Origin: Syngnathus acus
Lineage: Eukaryota > Chordata > Actinopteri > Syngnathiformes > Syngnathidae
Reading direction: 5' to 3'
Length of the DNA stretch: 64,000 nt
Assembly: GCF_901709675.1 (NCBI RefSeq)
Contig: NC_051092.1
Coordinates: forward strand, 7,440,991 to 7,504,990
Part shown: positions 34,759 to 47,114 of the stretch, piece after piece
Position numbering within the stretch: the stretch's first letter is position 1
Layout: each line of letters starts with the position of its first letter
Program-made: the position numbers and the translations under genes
The notes under the pieces: generated by a model
What the model was told of the DNA's origin: nothing
Database searches by the model: none
Seen by the model: only the letters and a program-made list of their open reading frames with translations

Positions 34759-37700
34759 CTGAAAATGGAAAATGGAAATGAATGCAAAATAGGGGAAATG
34801 ATTTTGCAGATGAGAATGCTTTCTACCTTTTAATTTCACGACAATTCAAATCCATTCATCTCTTTTCTATAGTTTACTACCATGGGTTTAAGTAAAGACA
34901 ATTGCAGCAAGGCAAGAATTTTAACAGGATTTAACAGTTGTGACTCGCGACATTAAGATAATAATTAAATGTGTGGTGACGTCAGTGCAACAGCGACAAT
35001 TGCTTCCAACACAACGAGGTGTGCGCATTTAGTCTTGGGTGTTAAACTTCACAGTCTGGTAAAGCCTGTCTGTATTTAACCTCTGTTAGGTCTCTCATGC
35101 TGACTGAGATGGGGCAGAAAAAAAAAAAAAAATGCCAAAGTGGTAAAGTGCTGTGTCAGCCCTATGATTGACTGGTGATTAGTGCAGCGTAGCCATTGGC
35201 CAGCCTCTTGCTTTCCTGTGAACCTCAACGGCGTCATTGGTAGGAAATGAATGGATGTTTTCAACTATCAGCCATCTTCCCAAAAGATAATGCAATTTCC
35301 TAACACACGTCTGACTGTTGGCTAACGGAAATAAATCTTGATTTGATAATGATTGAATCCGTTTTTGTCAACATTTATGGAGGATGACAGTACTGTGGTC
35401 CTAAAGTACTTCGAGAACATGTGTGAAAGAGGCTCGCGAGGGGAAGAGAGGGTAAATGAAGAACTTGAAGTCAGCGCTTCTGACTGTCGGCATTGAGACG
35501 AGAAGTGCTAACTATTTGTGCTACGGAGCACTATTCTGGCTAAGGCACCTTGTACTCTCGCATATGATTACACTCTAATGCATGTCTCAGGTCAAACCCA
35601 TTCAAATAGGTCAAACATAAGTGAGCCTTGAATCACTGATTGCATGCCATTTCCCCAAGGTCTGCTCTCTGTTTGACATTTAACAGTGACAGGTTATATA
35701 ATGCTGAAAGCTCTTATTATTCAATACAGGTGAAGATCTTTTTTTTTATCCTTTACAGAGCATAGATGAGTATATTTGTCAATACATAGCCACCAATTAA
35801 ACCAGGGACGGATATTACCTATGACACGATTGGTGCTTGTACTTTCGTCCTCCGCAGGTTCAGCTGGCAGCACTGTGACCTTGGTGCCGGTTTGCTTGAT
35901 GAACTGCTGCAGGTTAACCTGCCTGAGCTCCTTGGTTAGCTGTTCCAGCTCATGCTGCATGTCCTTTCATGAAATAGTATGACATCATAATGACATGGGA
36001 AAGGGGGTGGGGGGGAGATTTATTCATTGTGGTGCAAAAGGAAAATCACAGAGTCGCTTTGGGGCTCTGAGAGTGACGATATTTTCTGTCTCTACATTTA
36101 AAGCATCATGTGAGCCAGTTGGGGGAACCCTATCCTCAGATCTTAAGCATAGAGCAAGCATGTGGTTGCATAACAATCCACGACATCATAAACGGAGGAA
36201 TATTTTTATTTTGTTAGGAATGTAACACTAAAGGAGAAAATAAAATTCACCTATTGATCTCACCTGTAGTTTTTTGGTGCTTTGTCCTAGTGACCTGTCC
36301 ACAGCTCTACTGCTGCTCTCCATCTGGACAGCTTGTCTCTCTTGTGCTTTCAGTTCTGCTTTGAGTCGGAGCACCTGAGCTCGAGCCTCCGCCTCGTTGA
36401 GCCACTCGGTCTCCTGACGCTCTCTTTGCAGACGCATCTCCTCCAAACCACTTTCGACACCCTGATGGGACAAGAGACAAATAGAACAGAATACTTGAGC
36501 ATATTTCACTTTACGAGGGATGAGTGAGTACTGATTCCAAGTATGGGACAGATACCAATTTGTTTTAAAGTACTTGGCAGCTGATGACTGACAGAATGTT
36601 TGGTGAACCGTATCCATGTTTATAAGGTTTATATTCAGGTTTAGAAGGCTTACTGTGGTTTTACCAAAATGTTTTTGTTGACTGAGATTGGACAAGAACA
36701 CACACCTGCACCATTGCCATTTTCTCTTCAATCTCCTTTTCGCAGCCCTGCAGACGACCATGCAGCTCTTCCAGCCTCTCCTCCAACTGCCTCTCACTCT
36801 CCAGCTCAATCTGCAGCTCAGTGGTCCAAAACTCCTCCTCCTCCATCTCCACCTCAGTCTTCCTCAGATGCTTCTCCAGTCTCAAAATCTCCTCCATCAG
36901 ACCCCCGCCCGAGTCCCCGGTGCAGCCCGGAGCTCGTCCCGCTCGCACCTCGGCCCAGGCTTTGAGCTCAGCTTCATAAACCTCTAGTTTCTTTTCCAGC
37001 ACGCTCAGCGTTTCTCTCTGAACGCCCACCAGTCGAACCAGGTCCTCCGTGCGACAGGCCCACAGGCCATGGGATGCGCTCCCAGTGGCTCCTCCGGCAT
37101 GATGGTGGGTCCCACCGTTTCCTACGTGAAGTCTCCTCTTGGCTTCAACTTCACTCGCCCGCCCACCGCTCAGTATCTCCCTCAGACCTCGGGGAGCTCC
37201 TGTAAAGGTGAGAGACTTGCGCCGAGGCTCACGGCGACAGAGGGAGCGATCGTTGGGATGGTGAAGCTTTGCGAGTGGGGGGAGGCTCTGTCGATGAAAG
37301 CCGCGTTCAGGCCCCCTCAGAGGGGGCCCCTCCGAAGGGGGCCGTTCAGTCAGGGAAGGGCCCGTGCGAAGCAAAATCAGCTGAACATCACCTGCGTATT
37401 GACCCCACGTATTTAGAGAGGCAACTGGGCTCTCATGAGGGGCTAGATGGCGCTCTGTGTCCCGCCATTTTTCTACCAGCGTGTATCTTCCAGTCCGACC
37501 TGCCAGCAACACAATAGAGAGCCGCTGTAAAGATTTGCTTCATGGAATTGAGCTTTCATATTTGTAACTGTGCACATGGACAAAATATAGGCTGGAAAAT
37601 TAGCAGTGCTCAACACCACGTGACAAAGCATTTGTGTTAAAAGAAAAGGAAAAGGCAGAGGAGGGGGCTCTGCTTTGTCAGCTTGGCAGGGGAGAAAGGG

Positions 37701-39393
37701 ATGAGTCATACTTTCCCTCCTCCAACCCTCTATTTGTGGGAAGTGATGTCGATTCAGTCTGTTCAAGCACTTCTATTCCTCACAGAGCCATATGGGTAGG
37801 GGGGGTTGTGTTAGTAAGAAATTGCAAATAAAGCCACCACTGAATTACAGTTGGCAGATAGTAGAGGCTGATAGACTGAGATTTTTTTTTTTTCCTATTA
37901 GATGACAGATAAATGTGTTGATGAGTGTTTTACAATACACTTTTCTGTACCTTTACTTTTGTTTCATACTGAAGGACAAAAATTTATTTCATATGAATTG
38001 GCCCTGGGCAACAAAATAATATTAACCACTGTCCAGTGCCAACACGTCATTCAGCAAAAAGCAATTTACTAAAACATTGGTGTTGTCGGGGGGGGGGGGG
38101 GGGGTGGACATCAACTAGTGATTATGTCACTTGGCTAGCTACTTGACGCGTGTACGCAAGGGCAGAGAGTGCAAGTTCGGGAAAATCTGTTTATGTATTC
38201 CCCATACTGTGTTTCTGTTTGAATTTACTCTCTCAATTGCTTGGACAGACTATATTGACGTAATGCAAATGTTAATTTGCAAGTTGCACTGCTGGATACC
38301 GACTGAATATAATTGCAATTCTTAAAACCAAACAAGAACACCAAAGTAACAACAAAACATAACCTTCAAGCAGCTATGCTGTGATGGAGAGCTAAATCTT
38401 TGAAGAGCCTGGAAGTTTCTTTGTACACAAAATCAGTAATCCATAGATAATGAAGTCAGCTACATTGAAAATGGGATCACACTATCTACACAAACGTAGA
38501 GTGAAAGTAAATTATGTCTGTAGAGAAACTAAATATGAGGCTGACAGGACACTGTAATCACATTCCGATACAGTTTCACTGTGAGGCGAGTATGATAAGA
38601 GGTTGGATTCCCAACTTGCTGTGGTATTGCATGCACACAGAGTGGCTAACACTTGGAATTACAAAAGAGTGGAGCAGAACCACAAACTAACAAAGACAGT
38701 ACAGCTTTTACTTATTCTCACATAAAATAAACAAAGTGATATTTGTAGTATATTTTATTTCAATCAACTTTAAGTTGTAAGTGGAAATAAAAAAATGCTA
38801 GCGGTAGTTGGAGACCAATGTCTATACCACAGGTGTCAAATGTAAGGCCCGGGGGCCAGATACAGCCCGCCACATCATTTTATGTGGCCCGCGAAGACAA
38901 ATTGTGCATCAAATTCGTGTGTCATTACTAGAATTGCAAATTTCTTTTTTTTTCTTTAAATATTTGACCAGTTTTTACTCGTCTGATTTGAAAACGAGTT
39001 ATTTGTCAGTTTGTTTTGTAGCTTTTACTGTATATAATACAAGGTGCTCATACATTTATTTGGGTTGACAGTCATAATGGCCCTCCGAAAGAAGCTATGA
39101 CTTCAATGCGGGCCGCGAAAAAAATGAGTTTGACACCCCTGGTCTATATAATACACTTATCACCACAGTTGATCCATTTTTTTTTTATTGGGCGTATTTA
39201 GTCTTCAGAGGTAAAAAGCTAGACTACCAAGAGGGAGGGGGAAAAAACCCCCCACCAAAGCATGTGGAGAACATGCACAGCTTGTCTTACCTATCGCTTG
39301 AGCCAGCGCAATCACCACTTCCTGGCAGGTGGTCGCTTCAGTAACCCCACACACGACCCTTTGAACTCCATCCACCCAGACCTTGAGCTCCAT
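34637..39393 (-). CDS. rassf8: Ras association domain-containing protein 8, complete coding region, five exons
   Basis: N-terminal RASSF family member; in mammals it is a junction-associated, growth-restraining adaptor. Minus-strand exons are 39291-39393, 36706-37499, 36264-36461, 35819-35963 and 34637-34758, joined in phase to 453 residues (human 419). The RA domain occupies about 1-82 ([20 protein letters not shown], then [20 protein letters not shown]). A basic block follows ([15 protein letters not shown]), then long coiled coils at about 180-390 ([50 protein letters not shown]) and the conserved tail LNPEGIYV. Compared with human it carries extra low-complexity sequence in exon 2: a His/Gly-rich piece ([14 protein letters not shown]) and a Gly-rich piece before the coil. 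The RASSF7/8 pair share this plan; the KTGTKV-like segment [17 protein letters not shown] and synteny favour rassf8. Confidence 0.95.
35819..35963 (-). CDS. rassf8: rassf8 coding exon 4
   Basis: Acceptor gaaag, donor gtaata, ends in phase 1. Encodes [20 protein letters not shown] followed by [18 protein letters not shown], very close to mammalian RASSF8. Confidence 0.95.
36264..36461 (-). CDS. rassf8: rassf8 coding exon 3
   Basis: 66 codons, phase 0. Encodes a coiled coil ([20 protein letters not shown]) ending [11 protein letters not shown]. Confidence 0.93.
36706..37499 (-). CDS. rassf8: rassf8 coding exon 2
   Basis: 794 bases, acceptor ttgctggcag, donor gtgtgt. Completes the RA domain, then the [16 protein letters not shown] linker, the basic block, fish-specific His/Gly-rich insertions and the first coiled coil. 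GC-rich. Confidence 0.95.
37438..37456 (+). promoter_or_regulatory. CTCF-like motif (plus orientation), inside rassf8 exon 2
   Basis: GGGGCTAGATGGCGCTCTG fits the CTCF core (CTAGATGGCGCT) on the plus strand. It overlaps coding sequence, so it may be chance. Confidence 0.35.
38088..38105 (+). repeat. Poly(G) tract
   Basis: A run of 17 G followed by TGG in rassf8 intron 1; prone to slippage and G-quadruplex formation. Confidence 0.8.
38828..39141. mobile_element. hAT-type MITE in rassf8 intron 1
   Basis: 314 bases with ends CACAGGTGTCAAA and TTTGACACCCCTG (reverse complements with two mismatches). It is flanked by the 8-base near-duplicate GTCTATAC / GTCTATAT, the target length of hAT transposons. 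The interior has GGCCCGGGGGCCAGATACAG and GCGGGCCGCGAAAAAAATGA, seen in hAT MITEs of fish. No coding capacity. Confidence 0.82.
39291..39393 (-). CDS. rassf8: rassf8 coding exon 1
   Basis: ATG at 39391-39393, donor gtaaga, ends in phase 1. Encodes the first half of the RA domain, to [15 protein letters not shown]. Confidence 0.95.
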
Positions 39394-42300
39394 TGTGGGT
39401 CAAAATGGACAAGGCTTACTGTGATGGGTTGGCCCCAGCATTCTTGAAGACATCAGAAGCGCAAGGGCAGCCGTGGCCCTTCTCCTGCTTCTTGGGAGGA
39501 AACACAAGAGGAAACGGGACAAAGAGGATATGCTCAATGATTGGTTGTCTTCAAGTTGAACTCATACGGTTGTTATTTGGTTCACGTTATCATTAGGCTG
39601 CTCACTGTGAAAATACTGAGTCTCCTTTATTAGTCATGCCAAAACCATCTGGCCGCAACACTGTTGTTTTGCGCTTAAAAGGTACGTCGTGTCTACTGAG
39701 AAGCAGGAAAATAGTGCCAATAGACATCCCCAGGCCCAGATCCTGCTTTTGTAAGAACTAAGAAACCATGAGGTCAGAAAAGGAAAACTGTGTGTGACAT
39801 AACAGAGAATGAAGTAGCACAAAAATGTTTTTTTGCAAAACAGGAAGGTAGAGCCAGGGGGGATCACAATACAAGGAAATGACAAATTCCTTTGTTTTTA
39901 ATGCCACTGTTCCTTGAGCTAGACTAATTAAGCCCCTCTGCTCATCAGAACACAAACAAGCTATGATGCAAAAAAATATAACCAAAGGAGAGTGAAAACA
40001 CACTAGTACTTTTTTGCATTTACTTACAGAAAGTAACTTTGTTGATAAAGTCTACTGTTCATTATGCTGATTAATAAAACAAACCTGAATTTACTTACCA
40101 GTTACACTGTACTTCAGTAGTTTTTTTCACTGGATACTTATTCTTAATTAATGATCTGAAACAAATCTTTTATTGAGTCGTTATTCTACTGTAACAGTAG
40201 TCTTACTTGAGTACAATTGTTGGCTACACTACCTACCGCTGAGTATAACTAATCTTTCCACAAGCTCCAGACACAAACACAGACAGTAAACAACCGCTGG
40301 ATAAAATTAAAAGCATTCTCAAGCATGTGTTATGTTACACGAAGGTCAGCTTCCAACATAATGTGACGCATGGAACACTCATCTAGCGTGAGGGACTCTC
40401 CTTCAAGGACGTTGTACTTGCAGAGAATGAAAGGCATTGCTCCATAAAGCTATACCGGTGTCTCAAATGGTCCCTTTGTTCACCTCCCCTTCGCCACCCC
40501 CCCAACTGCTGGCCTGGCCTAACCACAGAACTTCGCTTTTCTCGAGTCATTCAGCCACAGGCGTAAACGTAAGTCACACAAGAACATAGAATTGAACAGG
40601 AGGATCCCTATTGGAGGCATTTGTATGTAGCTGAATTTGTGATTGTTGATTATGTGAAACTAATTGCTAATTTCTTGTGTCTTACTGCAATTGAGACAAA
40701 ATGGAGTACAGTACTTGCACTGTTCAATTTAAACATGGAAGAACAATGTGACTCATATACAAAGCATTACTCTGCTCGATATGACTTTTGTCTATGGAAC
40801 GAGGAGTTGAAAATACTAAGAGAGATTCTTTTACTCCACAGGCTAGAAAAAATGAGCATGTCAGTACCTCTTCATTAATTCAACTATGTTTACATTTGTT
40901 CATGGGTTCATATTTCTCACCAAGAACCAGTATTCCCCCCACAGTTTAAAACCGATCTTCATTCCTGGTTCTCGGGGTCCGGTGTCCTGCATGTTTTATA
41001 TGTCTGTCAGGATTGTTACATTATCCATCTGCAGAACTTCCTGATGATCTGAGAACAACAATTAAAGACCTCTATCCTAGATGTATGAACATGCTCCTAA
41101 CGTGTCCCCCAACGATGAACTCATGGCCCGGGACAATTTGAGTTCATATTGTCTTTTGCATTGTTTAGAATAGTTTGTTTTGAATGGGAAGTTCCATCTC
41201 ATGCAAACAAGCCACAGCTCACATTGCCCCGTATATTTTGGGGTCAATGCTGAACGGCTTTTGTTCCCATGACTAGTAGGGACAGCGCTTGAGGGTGTTG
41301 TCTACTCCTTGAGCCTTAAGTTAAAAAAAAAAAAAAATGAAGACAGCCTTTGAGGTGTCAGCATCTCATCACAAGCCTGCTGCTGTCAATCAGTATGTGG
41401 ATCCACATACAAATGTATTTCCCTATTGTTCATTAAGGAAATGTAACTGCTGTGCCGAAATCTATGTTTACCAATTTAAACAACTAATTTAACGTAGCTC
41501 TAGGTCACATGACTTGCACAACATTGAGCCTTATCTGGGTGTAAAAAAATAACATTTGGTGGTTCTGTGGGGTGGATTTAATCATTTTAATGTTTTCACT
41601 TTAATTTAGACTCCAAATAAAAGAGGCATAAACAAAGCTCAGGGTCACACTGCAATATTGTTTCCTGCCGGCAACCAAAAAAAACACAGTAACAGCTTTA
41701 TAAACCTTTCTCATTAAGGCTTTGATGCAAAGCAGCCTTCAAGGATTAGAAGTGTGGGGGAAGGAGTGAAGAAAACACGCGCACACACATTTATACAGAT
41801 ATGTTGACCCAGTGGATGCGATGAGTTTAGGGAAGACAGCAAAACACAGTTTAATGTGTTTTAATTAAATTTCTGTCATCCTAAAATCCAAACGATGTGA
41901 TTTAGATTAACGCTTAGGTACTACTCAACTTAGATTCGTAACAATACCAACGACGGAAACCCTGACGACCGGAGCAGAGCTTTCCATGGCAGAGAGCCAT
42001 CTTAACCTCCGCACGCTTGATTTCTCTGGCTCGTCCAAGCCGCAGTCTGGGGAGATGCCCACTCGCTGATTTGTGCAGAGAAGTATTTCATGAAACTGAA
42101 GACGGCCTGAAATCCTTCGATAAGATCAGCCGCAGCAAAACATGTAAACCTTCGTGAGCAAACGTGCTGTTGACTCAAGGTGAATTGCCACGAGAGCACA
42201 GACGTGTGTGCTGTCTGTGTGCCCGTGACTAACCTCCAGGTCGAGTTGGCCGGGGTAAAGGCTTCTCCTGGCGGCTGCTGTAAACAACCTACCATATGCT

Positions 42301-44755
42301 TGTGTGGGTGTTTCATCGTGGCTTGCATGGTGCAATAACTCACACCTTAGGAAAAAATGCTAGAGACTTTAGTGGAAGACCTTAACACTTGCATGGCTTT
42401 TTCCAGCGATTTACTCAACCTGGAGGGAGATCAGGAGGATCGCTGTGCTGCACCAATACTGACCTCTCAAAAGAACTCTGATGCCCATCGTGAAAAAAAA
42501 AGCTAAATACAGTCTTGCTTCTGTTTGACTTTGGGGGAGGGGGGGTAATATGGTCAATTGGAATGTTTAAGAACTTCTCACACACGCCGGTATATCATAC
42601 TGCTGACACGTTTAAACAATGGACCGTTTCTTACATTCTAACCCTGTTTAAATGATAAACCTTTCATTTTATTTGCCCTTCCTGTGGTGCAAGTGTGGTT
42701 TAGACTTAATAATCAGAAACAGAACCCGAGATGTAGTTCAATATCCACGCTGTGGTCAAAAACTACAACCGAGACAAATCCGACTAGGGTACGGTCACGT
42801 GGATGGTTATGCTTTGCGGTCACTAGTATGCAAGTGATGGAAGCTGATTGGATTTTAGCCATTAGAAGCAACCAACAGAAGTTTCTTATGTCACTGCCAA
42901 ACGTTTAAACAAAACCTTTTGCTTTTAACCTTCAACACATATTGATGGAAACTTGAAGGACTTAAGTTCACTAGTCTGGGGACGTCATTAGCGTATGTCT
43001 GCATACTAAGAATTTCAATAACTTCAGCGTGCGCTCAAAGGGAACAAAATAAGAACGGTTCTTATAAAGATTTATGCCACCAGTTTGTTTAGAATGCCCT
43101 CTGTGACGAGTAAACAATGGAGCGCATGGCAAAGACTGTAACCAAAAACAGGGACTTGATCTTAAAGAGCCAGCACTGATAACATCCCGAGTATACATTC
43201 CTAGCCAGTGGGAAAGCAACAGCGCATGACTTAAAGATAAGGATGCTATGGGAAAACATTCTCTGTGATCTTGATGGTTTTGATGGTTTGTTGCCTCGTG
43301 ATTAAATAAAAATAAAAAAATAATAATAAGATAAAGATAGATTATTTTTGTTAAATTGAGTAAGTCTGTGATTCACACATTAGTAGCCCTGTGGCATTGT
43401 GGAAATCTAATATATTCTTCTTTTAAACTTGTAGAAACTTTCATGAGACAGTAACGTCTCAAAACTGAAAATTGTTATCTGTGAAAATGGAACACATGAG
43501 GAAGCCCACGAGTTTGAAGTATTCCGTTTGGGCATGCACGAGTGTGTCACAACCAAAACAACAATGGCCCCTCACAGTCTTCTTGTAGTGCTTGAGCTAA
43601 TAAAGCAAAGTGTACATTTACTGCACCACAATAGTGAAGCAATACATAAAGTACTGTATATATTATTCTAAAACCATAGACAAGCATCCAAAGGAAAAGG
43701 AGTTGATGTTATCATGTATGTTGCATTTCAATGATGATGCTGTTACTCAAAATTGCAAAATGTGTGTATTTTGTTTTGCACATATAGTCACTCTTGGTGT
43801 AATGGCATGTTCGGCCGACTTTGTTGCACGTTCCCACTTAGTGACGGTGTGAATATTAATGCTAATGGGTTGAGACTGTGCAACCTACTACCAACCAGTG
43901 AAGGGTGTAGTCTGCCTTTCATTTCAAGTCAGCTGGGTTAAGGTTCAGCTCTCTGAACAGGATAAGTAGTTTCGAAAAGGGTTAACTGTAGTCTCTTTAA
44001 ATGCATGTGGTTATAGCCAAATGAGCAATAAATATGATTTTATCGTTCATTTAATCATTAACAGTATTTGAACTAGATTCTATGTGCTGTTCCAATATTT
44101 GAATGTAGGTCTTTGAGGGGAAAAACTAAATGCCCCTCTGCCTCTCGAGACGATAATAAAAACTATTAGGCCCTGAAGCAGCCTCCTAGATGTCAACACT
44201 GGCAGCAACTCCAACATCTGGATGGCACATTTGGCCAGGCAATAATGCTGCTTTTGTTTCTGTGCCATATGTATCGTTTGCTGGCCAGCTTTGAAGAGAC
44301 AGAAGGGGCGCAGCAGGGCAGCGAGAGGCCTCTGGACAGGCTTTAAATCTTATACTCTATAGCTTGCGCTACACATTTCTGCAGCTAAAACTATTTCATA
44401 GCAGGCCGTATAAAATTTGAGAATAATTTTGTCAGCATGTCTTTAAAGGTCCCCACCTCATATCTTTGAGTTAATTTTAAACAGTAATCTGCTGTTCTTT
44501 TATTGGTTTTGACAGATCCTGGGTTGGAAATAAGCAGGATTCAAATGATCAAGAACACTATAGAGCTTCAGCAGAGCTTGCTGAGGAGATGACCATTTGA
44601 ACCCGGTGTGTTGGAGGAGGGAAACATCTAAAACATGCAGGATTGTGGCTCTCGAAGACAGGAATTGGACACACCTGCCCTAGATACTGTTGCCTTATTG
44701 GGTGGCGATGTGTATTTGAGATTGCATTTAATTGGTCGAAATCAGATAAAAGCAG

Positions 44756-44760
<5 letters not shown>
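39394..44760. other. Intergenic or rassf8 upstream DNA, no gene seen
   Basis: About 5.4 kb with no ORF carrying a recognisable domain. If rassf8 starts near 45.5 kb, this is its first intron. Human LMNTD1 would be expected near here by synteny and was not found. Confidence 0.55.

Positions 44761-44838
<78 letters not shown>
44759..44838. repeat. (GA)n microsatellite
   Basis: About 40 uninterrupted GA units followed by TTGATTGATTGATTAATT. It makes spurious Ser-Leu and Arg-Glu ORFs on both strands. Confidence 0.97.
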
Positions 44839-44841
<3 letters not shown>

Positions 44842-45016
44842 ATTGATTGATTAATTTTGTTGCTGCTATATTTGTTGTTAAAGACACCGACTTTACAACT
44901 GCCCAAAGAGCACTCTAGGCAAACTTAATGGCCAGTGTATTTGTAGCGCGTGTGAAAGCATCCTCTACAAAATATACCCCACTTAACCCAATTCCAGTTT
45001 TTGAAACGCATACGAT

Positions 45017-45032
45017 TCCCCCCCCCCCCCCC
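45017..45032. repeat. Poly(C) tract
   Basis: A run of about 15 C in non-coding DNA. Confidence 0.8.
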
Positions 45033-45532
45033 AAACAGACTGATTTTGACATGTTCTCTGTAAAAGACTAATTAATCATTATGGAAGGGTACTTTTAATG
45101 CAGGCCACTGTCCTCTGGTTCTTATAGTCTGGTGACTTAGGTGCACCAAAGTGAGTAAATGCTAAGGTTATAAATTTTTGTACCCAAGTAAAACTATGAA
45201 CTGGGTAAACCAAAAGACTCCCACAAGTTGGTTCTACTATTACAGCTCGACCTTTTAATGAGAGCAGATGTGATTCTCATTTCCTAAGCATGGACGGAGA
45301 GTAATAAAACAGCTAGAGTACCCAGCACACAAAGACTAATAGTTTGTGAAAAATAGATGGACACTTTAATCATCCCAACCATGTAACGGTATTCGCTGAC
45401 CGATGTGCAGTAAAGTTGAAATAGTTGCACCAAAGCCTCTCGTTATTGGTGGTTATAGACAGGAGAAACTACCAGGAGAAGCCTTTACAGAGAAAGACAA
45501 TATTTCACTGTGATTTGCGCCACTGCTCTTAC

Positions 45533-45970
45533 CTTTATGGCGCAAAGAGGACTCGGCGCACTGCTCCTTTTGCGAAGTGAAGTTTGCAGATCAAACATTC
45601 GTGGAGGCGAAAATAGCGCAAATTGTATCCTTCTTCTCTATATCCTCCTAAGAACTTGCGATAAAGTGGTGTTTAGTCGTTTCGGTGACAAAAACGACAA
45701 GGACGTTTGCGCTCCCTGTCCCAAAGTTTGAGTCGGTTCACTCGGAGTGTGCTAGTGTTTTGCTCTTACGCCAGTGAACTGCGGGGAGAAAAAAATTTCT
45801 CCGCTCCCAGTCCCCACACTTGTCTCCTCTCTCCTGCAGGCGCACACATCGTATTGGAAGTGGGGCACCGCAAGGCATTGTGGACCGTTTAAAGGGAGAG
45901 GCCACCCCGAGCCACAACCCCCGCATCCAGGGCATCTGGTCACGGGAAGGTGTCCTGAACATCCACACGT
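45533..45970 (-). promoter_or_regulatory. rassf8: Candidate rassf8 non-coding first exon and promoter
   Basis: A CpG-rich block in otherwise AT-rich DNA. On the minus strand it ends with a consensus donor, CATAAAG followed by GTAAGAG at 45526-45532. Position upstream of the rassf8 ATG, strand and base composition fit a 5'UTR exon; no transcript evidence is available. It could instead start an unrelated transcript. Confidence 0.42.
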
Positions 45971-46088
45971 ACTGACCTTCAAGTCAGCTCACCCCACCTT
46001 AAGACACAATACCCACAAAAATCTTGTGTGGGAAAAAAGCAGTGCTTCTCAATTATTTTCAGTTACGTCCTCCGTAGGAAGAAGAATA

Positions 46089-46911
46089 CAGTGGAGCCTC
46101 GGTTTTCGAACACAATCCGCTCCAGAAGGCGGTTCGAGAAGTGAATCGTTCGAATTCCAAATCATATTTTCCCATTACAAATAATGGAAAACAATTCATC
46201 CGTTCCAAGCCAACCTCCCCCGCGTTTCTTTAGCTTTTTTTCATTTGCGCATTTTGTCCAATCGCGCAACTGCAGCGCACCGCTGAACGCGCGACCGTAG
46301 CGCGTCGCCGACCGCGCAACTGCACCGCGCTGGTCGCATTATTGTGACAGAGCCGTCGCTGAAATTTCGAAAATATTTTTAAAGTCCTGATGTACTTTCC
46401 AAATTTTAAGTGGACATCAGTGCGCAGGGAGCTTAATTTTGTCCGATCGCGCAACTGCCGAACGCGCAACCGTTGCGCGCCGCCGCCCGCGCAACTGCAC
46501 CGCGCTGATCGCATTATTGTGACAGCGGTCGCTAAAATTTAGAAAATATTTTTTAAAGTCCTAATGTCCTTTCCAAAATTTAAGTGGACCTCAGTGCGCA
46601 GGGAGCTTAATTTGGTCCGATCGCGCAACCGCAGCGCGCCGGGCGCTCAGTGTCGCATTGCTTTAGGAGCGTCTTTGTGTTTTAGGATGGCTTTACTGCT
46701 CCCACTTGCTTCCTTTGGAGGCATGATTAGAGTTGATGCAATCCTCAGTGTAACGAGAACGTAATAACGAACGGAGTCAGTTGGCATGCGGGTCCTCTCG
46801 GCTCATCTCGCGAGGTTCGACAACCGAATTTCGTCAATATCCGAAGCAAAACAAATCTCAAATTTTTTGTTTGTTCGAGAACCGGGACATTCAAAAACCG
46901 AAGCTCCACTG
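46089..46911. mobile_element. Tigger/pogo-like non-autonomous DNA transposon with internal minisatellite
   Basis: 823 bases ending CAGTGGAGCCTCGGTTTTCG on the left and AAAAACCGAAGCTCCACTG on the right, with TA on both sides (46087-46088 and 46912-46913). The terminal sequence resembles Tigger-type Tc1/mariner elements. The interior is a tandem array with a period of about 175-185 bases, units starting near 46256, 46441 and 46616 (TCCGATCGCGCAACTGC type), rich in CpG. No transposase is present. Confidence 0.85.
46256..46640. repeat. CpG-rich minisatellite inside the Tigger-like element
   Basis: Just over two units of about 180 bases, each containing CGCGCAACTG, GATCGCATTATTGTGACAG, AAAGTCCT and CAGTGCGCAGGGAGCTTAAT. 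Confidence 0.8.
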
Positions 46912-47018
46912 TATATACATTGTATCCCTAACATTAAATAAAACATTAAAAAAATACATCAGTTTACGTATTTTTAGTCTCAGAAAAGATAAGTGCAAGA
47001 ATTTCCCTAAAATGAATA

Positions 47019-47021
<3 letters not shown>

Positions 47022-47049
<28 letters not shown>

Positions 47050-47080
47050 ACTAACTAACTAACTAACTAACTAACTAAAT
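47022..47080. repeat. (AACT)n microsatellite
   Basis: About 14 copies of a CTAA/AACT tetranucleotide with a few CCAA variants. Confidence 0.92.
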
Positions 47081-47114
47081 AAAAAAATAAAAAAATAAAA
47101 AGAACATCACTGCC

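Noticed and set aside
36669-36987. Long plus-strand ORFs opposite rassf8 exon 2
   Set aside because: Proline/leucine-rich composition comes from reading the coiled-coil codons in reverse; the rassf8 frame fits a known family.
42002-42343. 113-codon minus-strand ORF between rassf8 and kras
   Set aside because: Considered as a remnant of LMNTD1 but shows no lamin-tail features or splice sites in phase.
44558-44887. ORFs rich in Ser-Leu or Arg-Glu
   Set aside because: Produced by the (GA)n microsatellite on both strands.
46230-46514. 94-codon ORF with repeated RSARCSC/AVRCSC peptides
   Set aside because: Lies within the minisatellite of the Tigger-like element; repetition comes from the DNA unit.
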